Assembly (NCBI GenBank): GCA_024699855.1
Contig: JAMPIQ010000001.1
Location: forward strand, 9,424,001-9,488,000
Source: Aphelenchoides besseyi
Taxonomy: Eukaryota; Nematoda; Chromadorea; Rhabditida; Aphelenchoididae
Direction: 5' to 3'
Length of the DNA stretch: 64,000 nt
Every line of letters begins with the position of its first letter. Position 1 is the first letter of the stretch. Below, piece by piece: positions 1-12,290 of this stretch. A program made the translations under genes and the position numbers. Under the pieces are notes generated by a model, which worked only from the letters and a program-made list of their open reading frames with translations, was not told where the DNA came from and searched no databases.

Positions 1-1048
1 TGAATCAGTGCTTTTTATCTTTTTGATGGACATCGACTGTTAAGAATTTATTCACAAAAAACATTGAAAAGAGAGAGAAAAAAGACACCAAAGTGAGTCA
101 AAAGGTCAACCAGCTTTGGAGCCGTCGAAACCACTTTGTTTCATGAAGTTGAAGACCGGAAAATCACGAGGTCGTTGAAACCACGCCAAATTAAACAAAC
201 TCAATTCGTCGTTCGGAAGCCCAGAACTTAAAATCGCAGTTTGGATTCTGGAGCTCGATTGTAACGAACTAAAACGCAAGAGATACACAAATCACAGTAA
301 GCACGAAAAGCGTAACATGACCGAGATTCATCTTTCACTATCACGGTTTCCGTTCGAGAAAAAGCTTAAGTTTTAGGTTCAAATTTTATGTTGGTTTCAA
401 TTAGATAAAGATTGACATTCGGTGTTGTTCGACGCAAGCAAGCGTAAGTAAACATCGAGTGGTGTTAATCTAAAGTTTCAGTTTCGATTCTGACGAGCGT
501 TTATTTCGGTCCGTGGACAGTTTGTTTCAATTTTCTCCAGAGTTTCATACAAATAAGTTGGTATCGCAAATCTAATCAACCGATCTGTTTAGAGACGCGA
601 TGTCTAAGTGCACGATTTGCGATACGTGGTACCTGATCAGTGCAGAAGAGCTTTAGAAGTCAACAAAAACTGTGAAAAGATCCTCGCAGAATACAATTCG
701 AATTCTGCGACTGCTTCCACTTTCGTTTTCTTCGTCTTTCTCGTCGAATTGTAAAGTTTTTGAAAGTACAGACCTTTTTTTGTAGCGAATTCTCTGTTTG
801 ACATCGGGCATTTGCATGTAATTTTAAGTGTAACAAGAATAAACGTCTATTCGAATATCAGTGACGAGATTAAACACAAGAACAGAAACTTACCTTTGAA
901 TTGGCGGTTGCAGAGGAAGAAGTGAGGGAGCAGTTGGGTGGAAACAGACGACAGTCTTCAGTTTATGACAAAAGTTTCTAAATCTTCGAATTTCACTTGC
1001 TAACTTAGACTTTAAAGTGACTTTCCGTGTGCTTTCAGGATACTCGAG
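1..1048. other. Upstream non-coding stretch, no gene recognised
   Basis: AT-rich sequence before the elongation factor gene. Only short open frames without recognisable domains are present on either strand. The last part probably holds the promoter and leader of the elongation factor gene. I see no tRNA, repeat or other defined element here. Confidence 0.5.
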
Positions 1049-3707
1049 ATGTTTGCACGAAGGCAGATAGTGAAATGGAAAGAATATTATCGAGTGGGTT
1101 TCCAGTTTATGTTCACCACTAGACATCTTTTTCTCAGCATTTACGTTCACAATCATATGCCACAGCAGCTCAAGCTACTCAACAAGTGGGTTCAAACATT
1201 CGACCGGTTGAGAAAATACGAAACATCGGTTGGTTCATTGAATATTTGGATTTACATTTGAAGTTGGTTTTGAGGTATTTCGGCGCACATCGATTCGGGT
1301 AAAACCACGGTTACGGAGCGTATTCTTTTCTACGCCGGTCGCATCGACTCAATGCACGAGGTCCGTGGAAAAGACGATGTGGGAGCAACTATGGATTTCA
1401 TGGAGTTGGAGAGACAACGTGGAATCACTATTCAATCTGCGGCCACTTATGTGGATTGGCACGGCACGAATATCAATATCATTGACACACCCGGCAAGTT
1501 GCATTCTTATTGTTCTTAGTTGTCTTTTAGGGCATGTTGACTTTACCGTTGAAGTAGAACGTGCTTTGCGAGTTCTCGACGGCGCTGTTTTGGTTCTGTG
1601 CAGTGTAGGCGGAGTTCAAAGTCAAACTTTCACTGTGAATCGACAACTGAAACGTTACAACGTTCCGTTCATTACGTTCGTGAACAAAATGGACCGACAA
1701 GGCGCAAGTGAACGTCGAGCAGTTGATGGTCTGAGACAAAAGTTGGGGCATAATGCGGCCCTGATACATATGCCAATCGGAAAGGAGTCCAAATTTGCCG
1801 GTATTGTTGATCTAATCGAAGAACAAGCGATCTATAACGAAGGAGAAGACGGACTGATTGTGAGAAGAGATGAGATTCCGAAGGAATTGCGGGAGAAAGC
1901 AAAAGATCTACGACAGGAGATGATTGGTGGGGTTTCTTTGAATAGTCGATAACTGGCGCACTGTTTAGAACATTTAGCGAATGCTGACGAAAAGATTGGT
2001 GATCAGTTTTTGAATGAAATTAATCCAACTGTCGATGAAATACACTCAGCAATTCGTCGAAGTGTAATTCAACGATCGTTCGTTCCCGTTCTGTTAGGTA
2101 CAGCGTTGAAGAACAAGGGCGTACAGACGATGATCAACTCGGTGGTTCGCTATTTGCCAAATCCATCAGAAGTTACGAATTATGCAAACCTTCTGAGGTA
2201 TGTGTTTTCAATCGGACTTTAACAAGAGGTTCAGAGACGAGAAAGAAGAGAAAATCGTTTTGAGTCCAACACGTATTGCTAACGGTTCACAGCCTTTTGT
2301 TGGTTTGGCATTTAAATTGGAAGCTGGACAGTACGGCCAACTCACCTACTTCCGAATCTATCAAGGACAATTGAGTCGTGGAGACATAATCTACGCGTCC
2401 AAGGATGGACGACGAGTTCGAGTTCAACGGTTAGTTCGAATGCACGCCAATTCCATGGAAGACATTGAAACTGCTTACGCGGGAGATATCTGTGCCACTT
2501 TTGGTTTGGATTGTCATTCCGGCGAGACCTTCTGTGGCGACGATAAACTCCAACCTCACTGTGTAGGCTGTCTATCATAAACAGGACTAATTCAAATATA
2601 GGAATCAATGCACATTCCCGAGCCAGTTATTTCTATGTCGATGAAACCGTTGAATCGCAAAGACGGTGACAACTTCATCAAAGCACTCACTCGTTTCACC
2701 AAAGAAGATCCAACGTTCCGTCGTGAATACAATGCCGAGCATAAGGAAACGGTCGTACGTGGAATGGGCGAACTGCACTTGGTTTGTTTTCGTGTTTGTA
2801 TACGAGAACATTTTAATTTACAGGAAATTTATGCTCAACGAATGAAAAACGAATTCAACTGTCCGGTTGAGTTGGGAAAACCAGCAGTTGCTTTTCGTGA
2901 GTGCATTGCTTCACCGTATAAATTCAATTATCGACACAAAAAACAAACCGGAGGCCAGGGACAATTTGGTGAAATCACGGGAGTTATCGAACCGCTGCCT
3001 GCTGAAGAGAACACTCATGTTCGATTCACGGATGAGAGTTTTGGAACGGGCATTCCCAAATCGTTGATTCCCGCCCTCAAAAAGGTTCGCTAACATCGGT
3101 TCTTTCGTTGACTTCCGTTTAGGGTTTGGACCAAATCATTGGAGAAGGCCCGTTGATTAGGGCGAAAATTGCGGGAATCAATGTGCGACTTCAAGACGGT
3201 GAAACTCACATCGTTGATTCAACTGAGATTGCGATGATCAACACAATGATGAACATGATGCGTGAAGGTGCGTTAAATACCCACGATTCAATAATACTTT
3301 TATGTTTTAGCTTTTGAAAAAGCTCAATGGATCTTGTTGGAACCGATAATGCGAATCGAAGTTTCCACACCGCAGGAATTCCAAGGAGCGGTAGTCACGT
3401 CGTTGACTCAACGAAATGCCATTGTTACGGCCACTGATTCTAATGAGGGATACGCAATTGTAACTGCCGAGGTATATTTTTCAATATTATAACATTAATC
3501 GAGGAATTCAAGGCTCCACTCAACGACATGTTCGGTTACATGACATCGCTGCGCTCGTTGACTCAAGGCAAAGGTGAATTTTCGATGGAATACTCACGTT
3601 ATTCACCGTCAACCGAAGAAACCCAGACACGAGTTGTTCGTGAATGGCAGATAGCCAACGGACTGTTGGATCCTGAAGCAGAGAAGGGAAAGAAGCGACG
3701 ACGATAA
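1049..3707 (+). CDS. GFM1: Mitochondrial translation elongation factor G (EF-G1)
   Basis: GTPase that drives translocation of tRNA and mRNA on mitochondrial ribosomes. Eleven exons: 1049-1093, 1138-1228, 1275-1493, 1531-1926, 1969-2197, 2229-2562, 2602-2781, 2824-3084, 3123-3267, 3311-3471 and 3513-3707. They join to 2256 nt, giving 751 aa, about the length of animal GFM1. Visible GTPase motifs are AHIDSGKTT (P-loop), [11 protein letters not shown] (switch I), DTPGHVDF (spanning an intron) and NKMD. Domain II starts near [18 protein letters not shown], domain IV shows [12 protein letters not shown] and domain V shows [14 protein letters not shown]. The first 15 codons are basic, as in a mitochondrial targeting peptide. 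The third intron (1494-1530) uses a GCAAGT donor, i.e. GC-AG. The intron at 2198-2228 is only 31 bases. It ends in a basic tail (KKRRR) and is convergent with the minus-strand gene at 4.1 kb. Confidence 0.96.
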
Positions 3708-4105
3708 TTGAGCGGAATTAGGACACTTAGGTTCATGATTAGAAACTGTTTTTTTGTTACTTCTTTGTCAGTTATGTTTATTTGTTATGAAAGTCTATCC
3801 ATTTACGTAATCTCGTTCTTTTTTTAGTTGAGGGATGTCAATTGGAAAACAATCTGAACCTTCGAGCGCCGAATAAGAGTCGTAAATCTGTGGGTCTGTA
3901 CAGCCACTGCATTTGATTCAAACTATCAGTGCGAAATGCCAATACGTGGTGGTCGTTGTGCTTAAAAGCCAACGACGAAAAAGACTGTTGAGCATCCTTG
4001 AAGCTCGCAACTAGATGATCCCAGAAAAGGGCGACAATTACGAAACAAAAATATTTAAACGATTATATTTATTGCACGAATCAGATGTTCACAACAAGAA
4101 GAATA
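3708..4105. other. Convergent intergenic spacer
   Basis: About 400 bases between the 3' ends of the elongation factor gene (+) and the seipin-like gene (-). It probably holds both 3' UTRs. I see no additional gene. Confidence 0.5.
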
Positions 4106-5178
4106 TTACTCAGATTTGGCGCCATCAGCCTCTTCTTTGTCAGCAAGAATTCCGATCAAGTTCCCGTTGCCGTTGTGAGTGTGTTGATTGAGTGGAAAGA
4201 AACGAGTCGTTCCAATGGTTCTGATTCCCGCAGTGGTGGTCGAAACGTCGTCGTTGTTCTCGCTGACCGAGCGAGTGCTCAGTGCGTCTGACACTTCTCC
4301 ACCGGCCGAATTGGTCCCACCTGAGATCTCTTCAGATTCAGTTTCTGGTCCGGAAGTTGAGAGATCAAGGGCCTGAGCAGTGGGCAGAGATGGAATCGTG
4401 GAAGAATCGATTTGATCGCGAACCTAAAGCCCTTAAATCGGGAATCGAACGGAGGAAACGTACCACAGCCGAGTCGCTAAGAACGGCCATTATGAAGAGG
4501 ATGGAGGACAGAAAAAAGAGTTTGTAGTACATGATCGAAACAAGTGAGCGGGATCAAACTGACGAATAGGTACTGAAGTCCCTTCAACGTGGCTCTCAAA
4601 TTGATAAGATAAACTTTGTACTCGGCGGCTTGTCTTCGAGTAATCTTTTCGAATACGATCTGTGATCGGCTGTAAATTGGATTGTAAGACGAGAAGCTTA
4701 TATAGGACGGTAAATTGGTTGAAATCGGTCAGAAACATGGGCGTCTGCAGACGCATTGACTGAAACGGAAGTGATCGGTCAACAATGATCACGAAATTAG
4801 CTGTGCTTATGCTCGGAATATCCTCGTACACCCACGGGAACCACGTGTGCATGAGAAATAAGGAAACAGAAATCAACACAATTGGATGAAAGATGTAAAA
4901 TCGTGCATCTTATAGAAGAGAAGTTCTGACGTATAGATTGCAGATTTTAAATATACAACTTTTTTTCAAGATTGTCAACTTTCTCAAGTCGAGCAAATGA
5001 ACACACGAATGGATCAGTTGCACTGCAAAGAAATAAAAACAGCTATTGCAATACGAGTGAACCGACTACGTCTAAAAAAGTAACGATAATCTCTTTGTTG
5101 TATGATTTCGCGAGACTGATGAGAGATCAGGACCACGAAATGAAATGATGGGGTTGATCCGCCATGCATAGTTTCGAC
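4106..5178 (-). CDS. Seipin-like ER membrane protein (apparent frame break)
   Basis: Possible seipin (BSCL2) family protein, which organises lipid droplets at the ER. The match is by pattern, not strong identity. Exon at 5134-5178 joins 4960-5022 and reads PHHFISCATDPFVCSFARLE, resembling the family's PV..F..C...CSFP signature. A later block reads EYKVYLINLRATLKGLQYLF, resembling the family's Y.AYL.I.A.F.GLRYL segment. It is followed by a hydrophobic span YYKLFFLSSILFIMAVL, expected for the second membrane helix. An acidic, Ser/Thr-rich tail follows after an intron (about 4424-4463) and stops at 4106. Between GLQYLF and the helix the frame shifts; this is either an indel or a 28-base intron 4536-4563 ending in CG. 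The exons between 4900 and 4650 and the 5' end with the first membrane helix are not resolved. Confidence 0.42.
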
Positions 5179-5310
5179 CTAAAGATAGCAGTCTTGATGA
5201 CTACCTTCTGGCAGTCGTCGAATTGACGATCAGATGGGCGACAAAATCACGGTACAGTGTTTATTTATCCCTTAAATCAATAAGCTTGAATTGCATCGGC
5301 AATCTCCTCA

Positions 5311-5790
5311 TCATTCGCAGCTTTGTTGTGACTTGTTTCGTAAAGTTAGCAGCGCGTCTTCTGGTTTGGATTCGGTTTTGTTTGCTGCTGCGCCGTTGGT
5401 TCCGACTTTCATCTCGTCGTTGCTGTCCAAGCAAGCGACCGGCTTGCGCTCATCGACTTCGTTCTTTCGAGTTGGGTTCTGAAATCAAAAGATTGAGTGT
5501 GGGATTACTCTTCGCCAACTGACCTTTTCGTTTTTCGATTTACGAACCGTCGAGACTCGTGGTTTCTCCTCTTGGCTCGCCACTTTCGTAGCCACAAATT
5601 GTTGGATCGCCGGCGAAATGTTGTGCATTTGAGAAGATGGACGTACGTGCGATTTCTTCGGCGACTTTATCTTGGATTCAGACCGGGTTCGCGTACATGA
5701 TCCTTGCGAGTGCACAGAAATCGAACCAAAAAGAAGAGCGACAGCGAAACGAAGCTCGTGGATCGCGTTGATAATCGCCACTCGAGTCAT
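5311..5790 (-). CDS. Unrecognised Lys/Glu-rich protein
   Basis: Two exons (5524-5790 and 5311-5478) join in frame across a GT-AG intron to 144 aa from the first ATG. The N-terminal part has one moderately hydrophobic stretch (ELRFAVALLFGSISV). The rest is rich in Lys, Ser, Glu and Asn with no recognisable domain. The open frame continues upstream of the chosen ATG, so the start is uncertain. A second frame near the 3' end reads NKAANDEEIADAIQAY before a stop and looks protein-like, so the last exon boundary may be wrong. It lies between the seipin-like and oxysterol-binding genes on the same strand. No function can be assigned. Confidence 0.4.
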
Positions 5791-6242
5791 CTCGCTGGGA
5801 AACCGAACGTGCGGAGATCAGAAGCCAACTCAATTTGGCGGATCGCAAGCCGACAAACGCAATTGGTGCGTTTGGATGGAAATGACGAAAATCAACTGAT
5901 TGTCCGCCTTTTAAACACAAAATTTTGCATAAATTAACTGAATATTTTTGCACGACGGGCAAGTTTGATAGAACCTACGAAACAAGCGAGATCGGGGGCC
6001 AGAATTGGATCCCGGTCTTTCATTCCGAAAACACAAATCGCACTCATTTGCGTTTAAGTTTATTCCCAGCAAAACAGTTAGAATTGGAAGTTTAAAAAAC
6101 GGTAAGAGATGGATGAACTCTAAAGACTAGAATTCTCTTCAATAGACAGTCAACATAGCCACAAGAAAGCTTGTGACTGTTTTTGTATAGCCGGACATAA
6201 GGTCTTTAAAGTACCAGTTTATTTCGTCTCTTTCCCCGGAGA

Positions 6243-7923
6243 TCATAAACGATCTGCCAGCTGGTCATTGAAAATCCATTGAGCATCGTCTCCATCGGTT
6301 TTGCTGAAGAATTTCGGTTTGTGCGCCACACGATTCGCTGCCAGTTCCTGAGCTTCTTTGCGTTGACGTTGTTCGATCCATTTCTTCGCACTAGTTGCCA
6401 TTTCAATGTTACCGCGATACAAGCCAACGGTCACATGACGCCAAAGGCGACGACTTTCACGATCTCCTTGAAGAGCAATTGGAAGACATTCCTGAAGAAA
6501 TGATTTCGTATGAAGCTCCCCAGCTTCTACCTTCTTAACGTCCGGTTTCTCAGTGACGTCGGTGAACATTTCTTCCTTTCCTTTGTACGGTTTGGCATAG
6601 ATAACTCCATTCCATTCGCCACGAAGAGTCATGATCGGTTTTCGAACATTTTGCTTGTAAATGGACCCTACAATCTTATGTGCATGCCCACCAATCATTG
6701 GTTTGGTCAAAAAATCGATATTCGCGTGGTAACCCGTTTCTTCGCAACGTATTTCAACCTGAACTTCTTAGCAGTTGCTCTTCTTTTACTCACCTTTCCC
6801 CCCAATTCAATCCACGGTTTTCCCAAAATCGAACGACCGTAACCGTCGGGAAAATTGCAAACGTAATTCTCGCCGTGTTCGTGCAAAGTCAAAGTCGCAT
6901 TCCCGATATTGGAAACCCCAATGGACATGGAAAGACCGTAGAAGGAAGATTTCGTCCAAATCTGAGCGGACAACGAGATCTTCTTTTGCGGATGTTCGGC
7001 ATAGAACGCAGAAACCGGTGGGTGATGACTCACTTGCTCAGCCAAAAATGTTACCTAAGAACTCAGATTAATGACAAATTGATGTCAGCACTCACTTGAT
7101 TGACATCAGACCCGGGAAATGGCCCCGACTTGGTTGTTTGACCACTCAATGGAATGTTTGGAACTGTCCAGCGACAACGAAAAGTTTCGCCCAAGACCGG
7201 ATTGTACGGTTTCTTCGCAACACCACTTTTGCGTGCCGGATAGAAAGCCGAGAGGTAGTAGCGAACAACGGCAATAAAACGATCTTGAGGGTCTTGAAGG
7301 TCAGTGGCATGAACGAAATCGTCGGGATGAGCAAAAAAATCAGCGTACATTTCGAGCAAAGAACGACGTTCGAGAATGAAAGTTGGCAAAGTGATTTTGG
7401 TCAAATCCATACCCGGTTTAACCCAAAGACAAGTTTACTGAAGAAAAGAATGCACTCACTTGACTAAGAAGATGTTTTAGAACAGATCCATGTTTTTGCT
7501 TCACGTTCCCAATTTCTTGCTCATTCGTTTGCTCGTAAATTGCATCAAAATTTTCGTTTTCATCTCCCCATTTCGGTTGTTCGCGTTCAGTTGCTGTCAA
7601 TTCGATGCGATTCGGCGCATTATGAGCCGATCCACTCGACGAAGGTGTCTTGGAACTCTCAGAGCGTTGAGACATCTCCGGTGGTCTAACAATCGGCAGT
7701 TCGACTTCTTGCTTGTACTCTACCGGTTGATGGTTTTCGGATGACGAGAACTCAATGGGCGAACTGATGATTGGCGATGTAACTGAAGGCTGAAACGGAA
7801 GCTGATTGCGGCTTCAGAAACACAACCGACCTGTCGCACTCTTCGTCCACGAGTACGAGTACGACACATAGCAGACACAAAATCTTTGGACTGACTGTTT
7901 TCAATTTCTTCGTTTAGATGCAA
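6243..7923 (-). CDS. OSBPL9: Oxysterol-binding protein-related protein 9-like (ORP9, short form)
   Basis: Lipid-transfer protein of the OSBP family; ORP9-type proteins exchange sterol and PI4P at membrane contacts. Five exons: 7831-7923, 7460-7789, 7096-7422, 6794-7054 and 6243-6758, 1527 nt, 508 aa. The family signature [13 protein letters not shown] is intact. [19 protein letters not shown] and [13 protein letters not shown] motifs (here [13 protein letters not shown]) match the ORP9/10/11 group. The C-terminus ([15 protein letters not shown]) matches the ORP9 end. An FFAT-like motif is not obvious in the acidic linker. No N-terminal PH domain is encoded in the window, as in short ORP9 isoforms. 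The intron 7423-7459 ends in CTTTGG rather than an AG, yet phase and alignment require it. The start at 7923 is the first in-frame ATG and other upstream exons are possible. Confidence 0.93.
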
Positions 7924-8513
7924 TAATATGCAAATCTGTGTAGTGCAAGAAGTTGAGTCAACTTAAAAGATAGCCCTATATTCTTACTGTTTCAGTTTAT
8001 AGGCTGTGAACACTAATTGGTCTAGTTGCTGTTTATTGCGTTTAAGTTTAATTTGAGTAGTTTGTAACGAACATCGTATGTGGAGGACTATGAACAAGTG
8101 AGAATAATTGTCAGTTGCATAACCTTCGAGAATTCGATCCTACACCTGTGTTGTGCTTTACTGTAAAGCGGTTGAGATGAATGAGAAACTGATGAGTATA
8201 CACGAGTCAAGAGATAAATCGGGAGTTCTGGAAACAACGTTTTGTATCAGTAGGACCGTGTCTTCAATTTTAAGATCAACGGAAATCATAAAATTTGCAC
8301 ACGGTGAGCAACATGATGCAACGATAGTAACTTAAAAAGTATGTGTGTTTTTGAGCAACTGAACAAAATTTGAACTAACAAGTGTCTAACTAACAAAATT
8401 GGAATGAGAACACCGTATTAACACAAACTTTACGAATACCGGGACAATAGCAATTGGAAGACCAAGAAATAGTAACCGTTTTGTCGCGAACTTTTTTTGG
8501 AGAAAGTTTCTGT
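7924..8513. other. Spacer between ORP9 start and Kir 3' end
   Basis: About 590 bases between two minus-strand genes. It should contain the promoter of the ORP9-like gene and the 3' UTR of the Kir gene. No separate coding or RNA feature is evident. Confidence 0.4.
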
Positions 8514-11500
8514 TTATGTGAAACCCGATTTGGCATGAAAATGCGGTGTTCGATCGTCTTCATCGCCGTTCTGTGCTTCCTCTTCGATCTCGTTTTTTAT
8601 TTCCGCCACCACTCGCGGTATAAACTCGGGACAATGATCAGTGATGTCGAAGAGTCCGTAATCGACTTCGTAACTGTCGGTTTTTTCGTTCAAATGAACC
8701 ATGGGCGTGAATCGTCGTCCCCATTGGATTTCCGTCGGCAGAAACGATGTTCGAGCTTGGAATGTCGCTCCGGTCGCTTCGACGATGCCTTCAACGGTCA
8801 TGATCAACTCAAAGTCGTCGCCGCGCATCTCGTCCGGAGTCATGTGATAGAGAGGACTATCTTCATCAATAATGTGTCGGATCGTAATTGGCCTGAAAAC
8901 AGACAAATTGACTTCTTTTGTTCGCTTTGCTATTCATGTCTGGAAAAACGTATCGAATAGCGAGTTACAGTTTTCTTTGTAGTTTTGCCTCAGAAGCACA
9001 ATTACTCTAATCGCCGCTACGATAATCCTTTTCATTCCACGAAATTGGAGGACCATTTTGTTTGTTGTAAAGAAAAGCGACCGAAACTTCCGATTCCCTT
9101 GTTTCAATTTTCATTTCCTTGGGATTAACCCAACAGGTGAACATCACGACGTCAAAATCCGCTTTGCGTTCTCAGTTACACGAAAACCATAAATCCAATT
9201 TGTGGATTCAAAGTGTGGGCGGTGAAGTTTCCGATTCAAATACAAAAATAACCCGGTGAATTGCTTGTTAAGTCGTGTATTCAAACGTGGATTCCACGCA
9301 TTTTTGCCGACAATCATGTTCGTCATATCGACCAACTCACCAGAGCAGCAGAACTCGGTCCCAGCCCTGATCGTAGCCAACGCAAATGTCTCTGAAGCCA
9401 ACGACTTCTTTCCGTCCGTTCTGAAAACACAAAAATTAAGCAACACGAGAGTTGGTTTACAAATTTTGCACGTCGTTCTTTTGCTAAATTTTTAATAGAA
9501 TTCCCGGCAAAAAGCAAACGTGTAGTTTCGAATTTCAAACTGCATTCCCGTTCTTGATATGCGAACTTTGATCACCCGAAACCACTTCGACCTACCGCAT
9601 TGATTTTCGTTCTGACCATGTAGAGTCGAACGTGAGATTCGGCCAAATACAAACGATGCTGAATGTCGGCGATGCGGATCATCAACGCCGGTCGCTGATC
9701 GTTTTCATCCAACGGACCGATCACCGCACATCGACTGAACCGCAGCTCCTAAACTCGAATGAACGCACTTTACATTTGTGGTTTACATACCTGCTTTCTT
9801 TTCTTTGGTCTGAGAACTTTCGCCACGACCACACCTTCAAAGAAGTCTTTGTTACTAGCTCAAGTATCACGTAAAATTTTGAATGCACGTTTTAAGTTCC
9901 TCTTCTTTCGTTTGCTTTCTCTTTTCAATTTCCCCCGTTCATTTCCAGCCGTCGTCCCAATAGACACTTTTGAATTCTCTTTGACTTTCTTTACCCAAAC
10001 TTTTGCTGTCTTCTTAGGGAGTAACTCTTGTGCCTACAAGTGAATAAAGTAAAAACTGCACTTGAAGACAACAACCAAAACGGCAACGAAAATTAGCCGC
10101 CAATTCTTCTCTGTGCTAACTCGACGATTTTCAATACACTGCTAAAAGATTCAGACGAAGACCCGAAACTGATTAAGCTTACGGATGTTGATTCAAAGTT
10201 TACGGAATTGATATGTGTGTTTAGTAACACTTGAGAGTTAACAGTAACTCAAGATCAAGCTTTCGCTCTTCGAAAGGTTGTGATCGAATACCATCTTGAG
10301 GTTTTACAAGTAAGCGCGAAACAATCTGATAAGTAACGACTCGTTTATGAGCAGGAAGCATGCCGAGACGCCCTGGAAGAGTTTGAAAAGGAAGAACCGG
10401 CTGCGCCAGCACAACAACAAGAAGCACTACGATCGTCATGTACCAAGAAGTCTCGTAACCGAAAGGCAGACCCGATCAAGCCTTCAAAAAAGCTACGAAC
10501 CTTTGATGCTAAGAATCAAGCACTCAATGATCCATTAACTATAGAGTATCCAACAATTTTAAGGGCCAAACTTTTAATTTACCCGCATCCTTATACTTCT
10601 GCATGACACGTATTTTTCTCACTTTTAATTTCATTTCTCGGATAAAATTTTTAAAAAGAAACCAAATATCAAATTATTTTTTGTTTAGAAGCTTAACAAT
10701 ACCTGCCAACATTGTCTGGAGCAGAAGTCCAACTATCAGTTGCAGACTCAACGTAATGAACGCCGGTGGACACATGTCGGTCATGTATCTAAACAAACAA
10801 TTGGAGTTGCTTAGATTTCGCTGTCTACCTTGATCCATAGCCGATGGTCTGTTGACTCTCCAAACTGAACAGAAAGGCGCTAATAAAGCCGTGAACATTG
10901 GCGATACACTGTCGATATTCAGGCTCTTTTTGCAAATCTCCAGAGAACACAACGATCGCGTAGTAGACAAGACCAAATGCAATCCATGAAATCACGAAAC
11001 AAGCAGCAAACACAGCGATCATACAACGCCAACTAATTTCGATCAGAAGATGAAACCAATTTCTGAAAATTGAATTTCAATTTTATGTCCAAGCGTTCCA
11101 TTTAGAATCGAGTTTCAGCAAGTAATTCGATTGTCTTTCTTTTAAAATTCAATTTTTGTAAGCTAATGAGTTCGCCGAAGTTTAAAAAAGTTCTCCGTTT
11201 GTTTCGAGCTTGTTACTCAAACAGATAAATGAGTCATAGAATCGAATCAGTCATTTGTTATTGTTGTTGTGTGGTCAATCAATCGTCCTTTGAGGTCGAT
11301 TGTAATCAATCAGCGGCGGTGCAAAAGATTCGAGTTCTAAGGTCTAAACCAGAGAACAAACTAAGAACTCGTGTCTTCACTTTTTCTTGACAGATTGACG
11401 TCCAGTGGGCGTCTCGATGTTCGAACAAATAGACCTTTGTTGCAAAAAGCATGCTCATCTTTGGTTTCAAATCAACGTTGACAATTGGCATAAACTTTAA

Positions 11501-12290
11501 TGATGATGTGAACATTAAAACAAACTCACCGAATCCAAACGTGCAGAAGATGGGTTTGTAAACGACGAGGTCTTACGAGACACTCGCCATTCTTCGCAAC
11601 CAGTCGATGTACTTCGGGAGGCAACTTTTGGCTTTCGATCAATCCGAGCGATGGTCTTCGACCAAATTTTCGTGCAGCTGCCTTTCCATTCGAGTCTTTG
11701 CCATCGCGAGAAGTCGGCAAACTCTGCGCACTTAACATTCCATTGTTGTGCATGTGATTGTTGGCCAAAAGTGATTGGGAAGATAAGTCAGTTAACGTCG
11801 TTGCGGGAGATGCAATATTTAAATGTGGTCGACAGTCCATGGCTTTTGGTGCCAAAGATCGTTGCTCCATGTCAACGGTAATTGCCGTATTCAATGAGGA
11901 CGCATTCGATGTTAACATTTCGTCGGTTGCCGTTGTGTTTGTCATGTTCGTGCCACGTGGATCGTGCAACTCCTCACTTGCGCTACAACAAATATCGTCC
12001 GAAGCATCGGCGTCCAAAAGCGGCAAATCGGAATGATCGGAATTGTTGTTCGTCAATCTCCGGTTCATACCGGAATGGTGATTATGATGCTGAAGAAATT
12101 GCTGGTGCGGTAAATGAAAACTCGACGTCGTGTCTCGACTGGTTTGTTGTGGAGCAGCGTGGACGTGGTTCATACCACCGCTGCAAGAAGAAACCGACAA
12201 GCTATTCAACGGCGTTGGTGGGCGGAGGTTTGTTTCTTCGTTCGATGCGAACACGTTGCTTGTCAAATGATACGAAATTGGCTCACACAA
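8514..12290 (-). CDS. Inward-rectifier potassium channel (Kir/IRK)
   Basis: Tetrameric K+ channel subunit at the plasma membrane that sets resting potential. Seven exons: 11530-12290, 10829-11062, 10703-10788, 9791-9834, 9596-9748, 9341-9420 and 8514-8892, totalling 1737 nt and 578 aa. The selectivity filter TIGYGSR sits between two membrane helices (near IAVFAACFVISWIAFGLVYY and FITLSLQLIVGLLLQTML). The cytoplasmic domain shows KVLRPKKRKQELRFS, ALMIRIADIQHRLYLAESHV, VGYDQGWDRVLLLW and IIDEDSPLY, all typical Kir motifs. The N-terminus is unusually long (about 200 aa) and rich in Ser, Asn, His and Thr. The 868-base intron 9835-10702 contains a small gene on the opposite strand. C. elegans irk genes are the nearest family known to me. 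Confidence 0.95.
10097..10606 (+). CDS. Unrecognised gene nested in a Kir intron
   Basis: Plus-strand open frame lying entirely inside the Kir intron 9835-10702. Likely exons are 10097-10214, 10245-10309 and 10355-10606, joined by GT-AG introns of 30 and 45 bases with frame preserved to a TGA. The middle reads QDQAFALRKVVIEYHLEVLQ, a predicted helix. It is followed by an acidic, Gln-rich segment (EEFEKEEPAAPAQQQ) and a Lys/Arg-rich patch (KKSRNRKADPIKPSKK) like a nuclear localisation signal. No ATG is seen in the first exon, so an upstream exon is missing or trans-spliced. I do not recognise the family. Confidence 0.5.
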
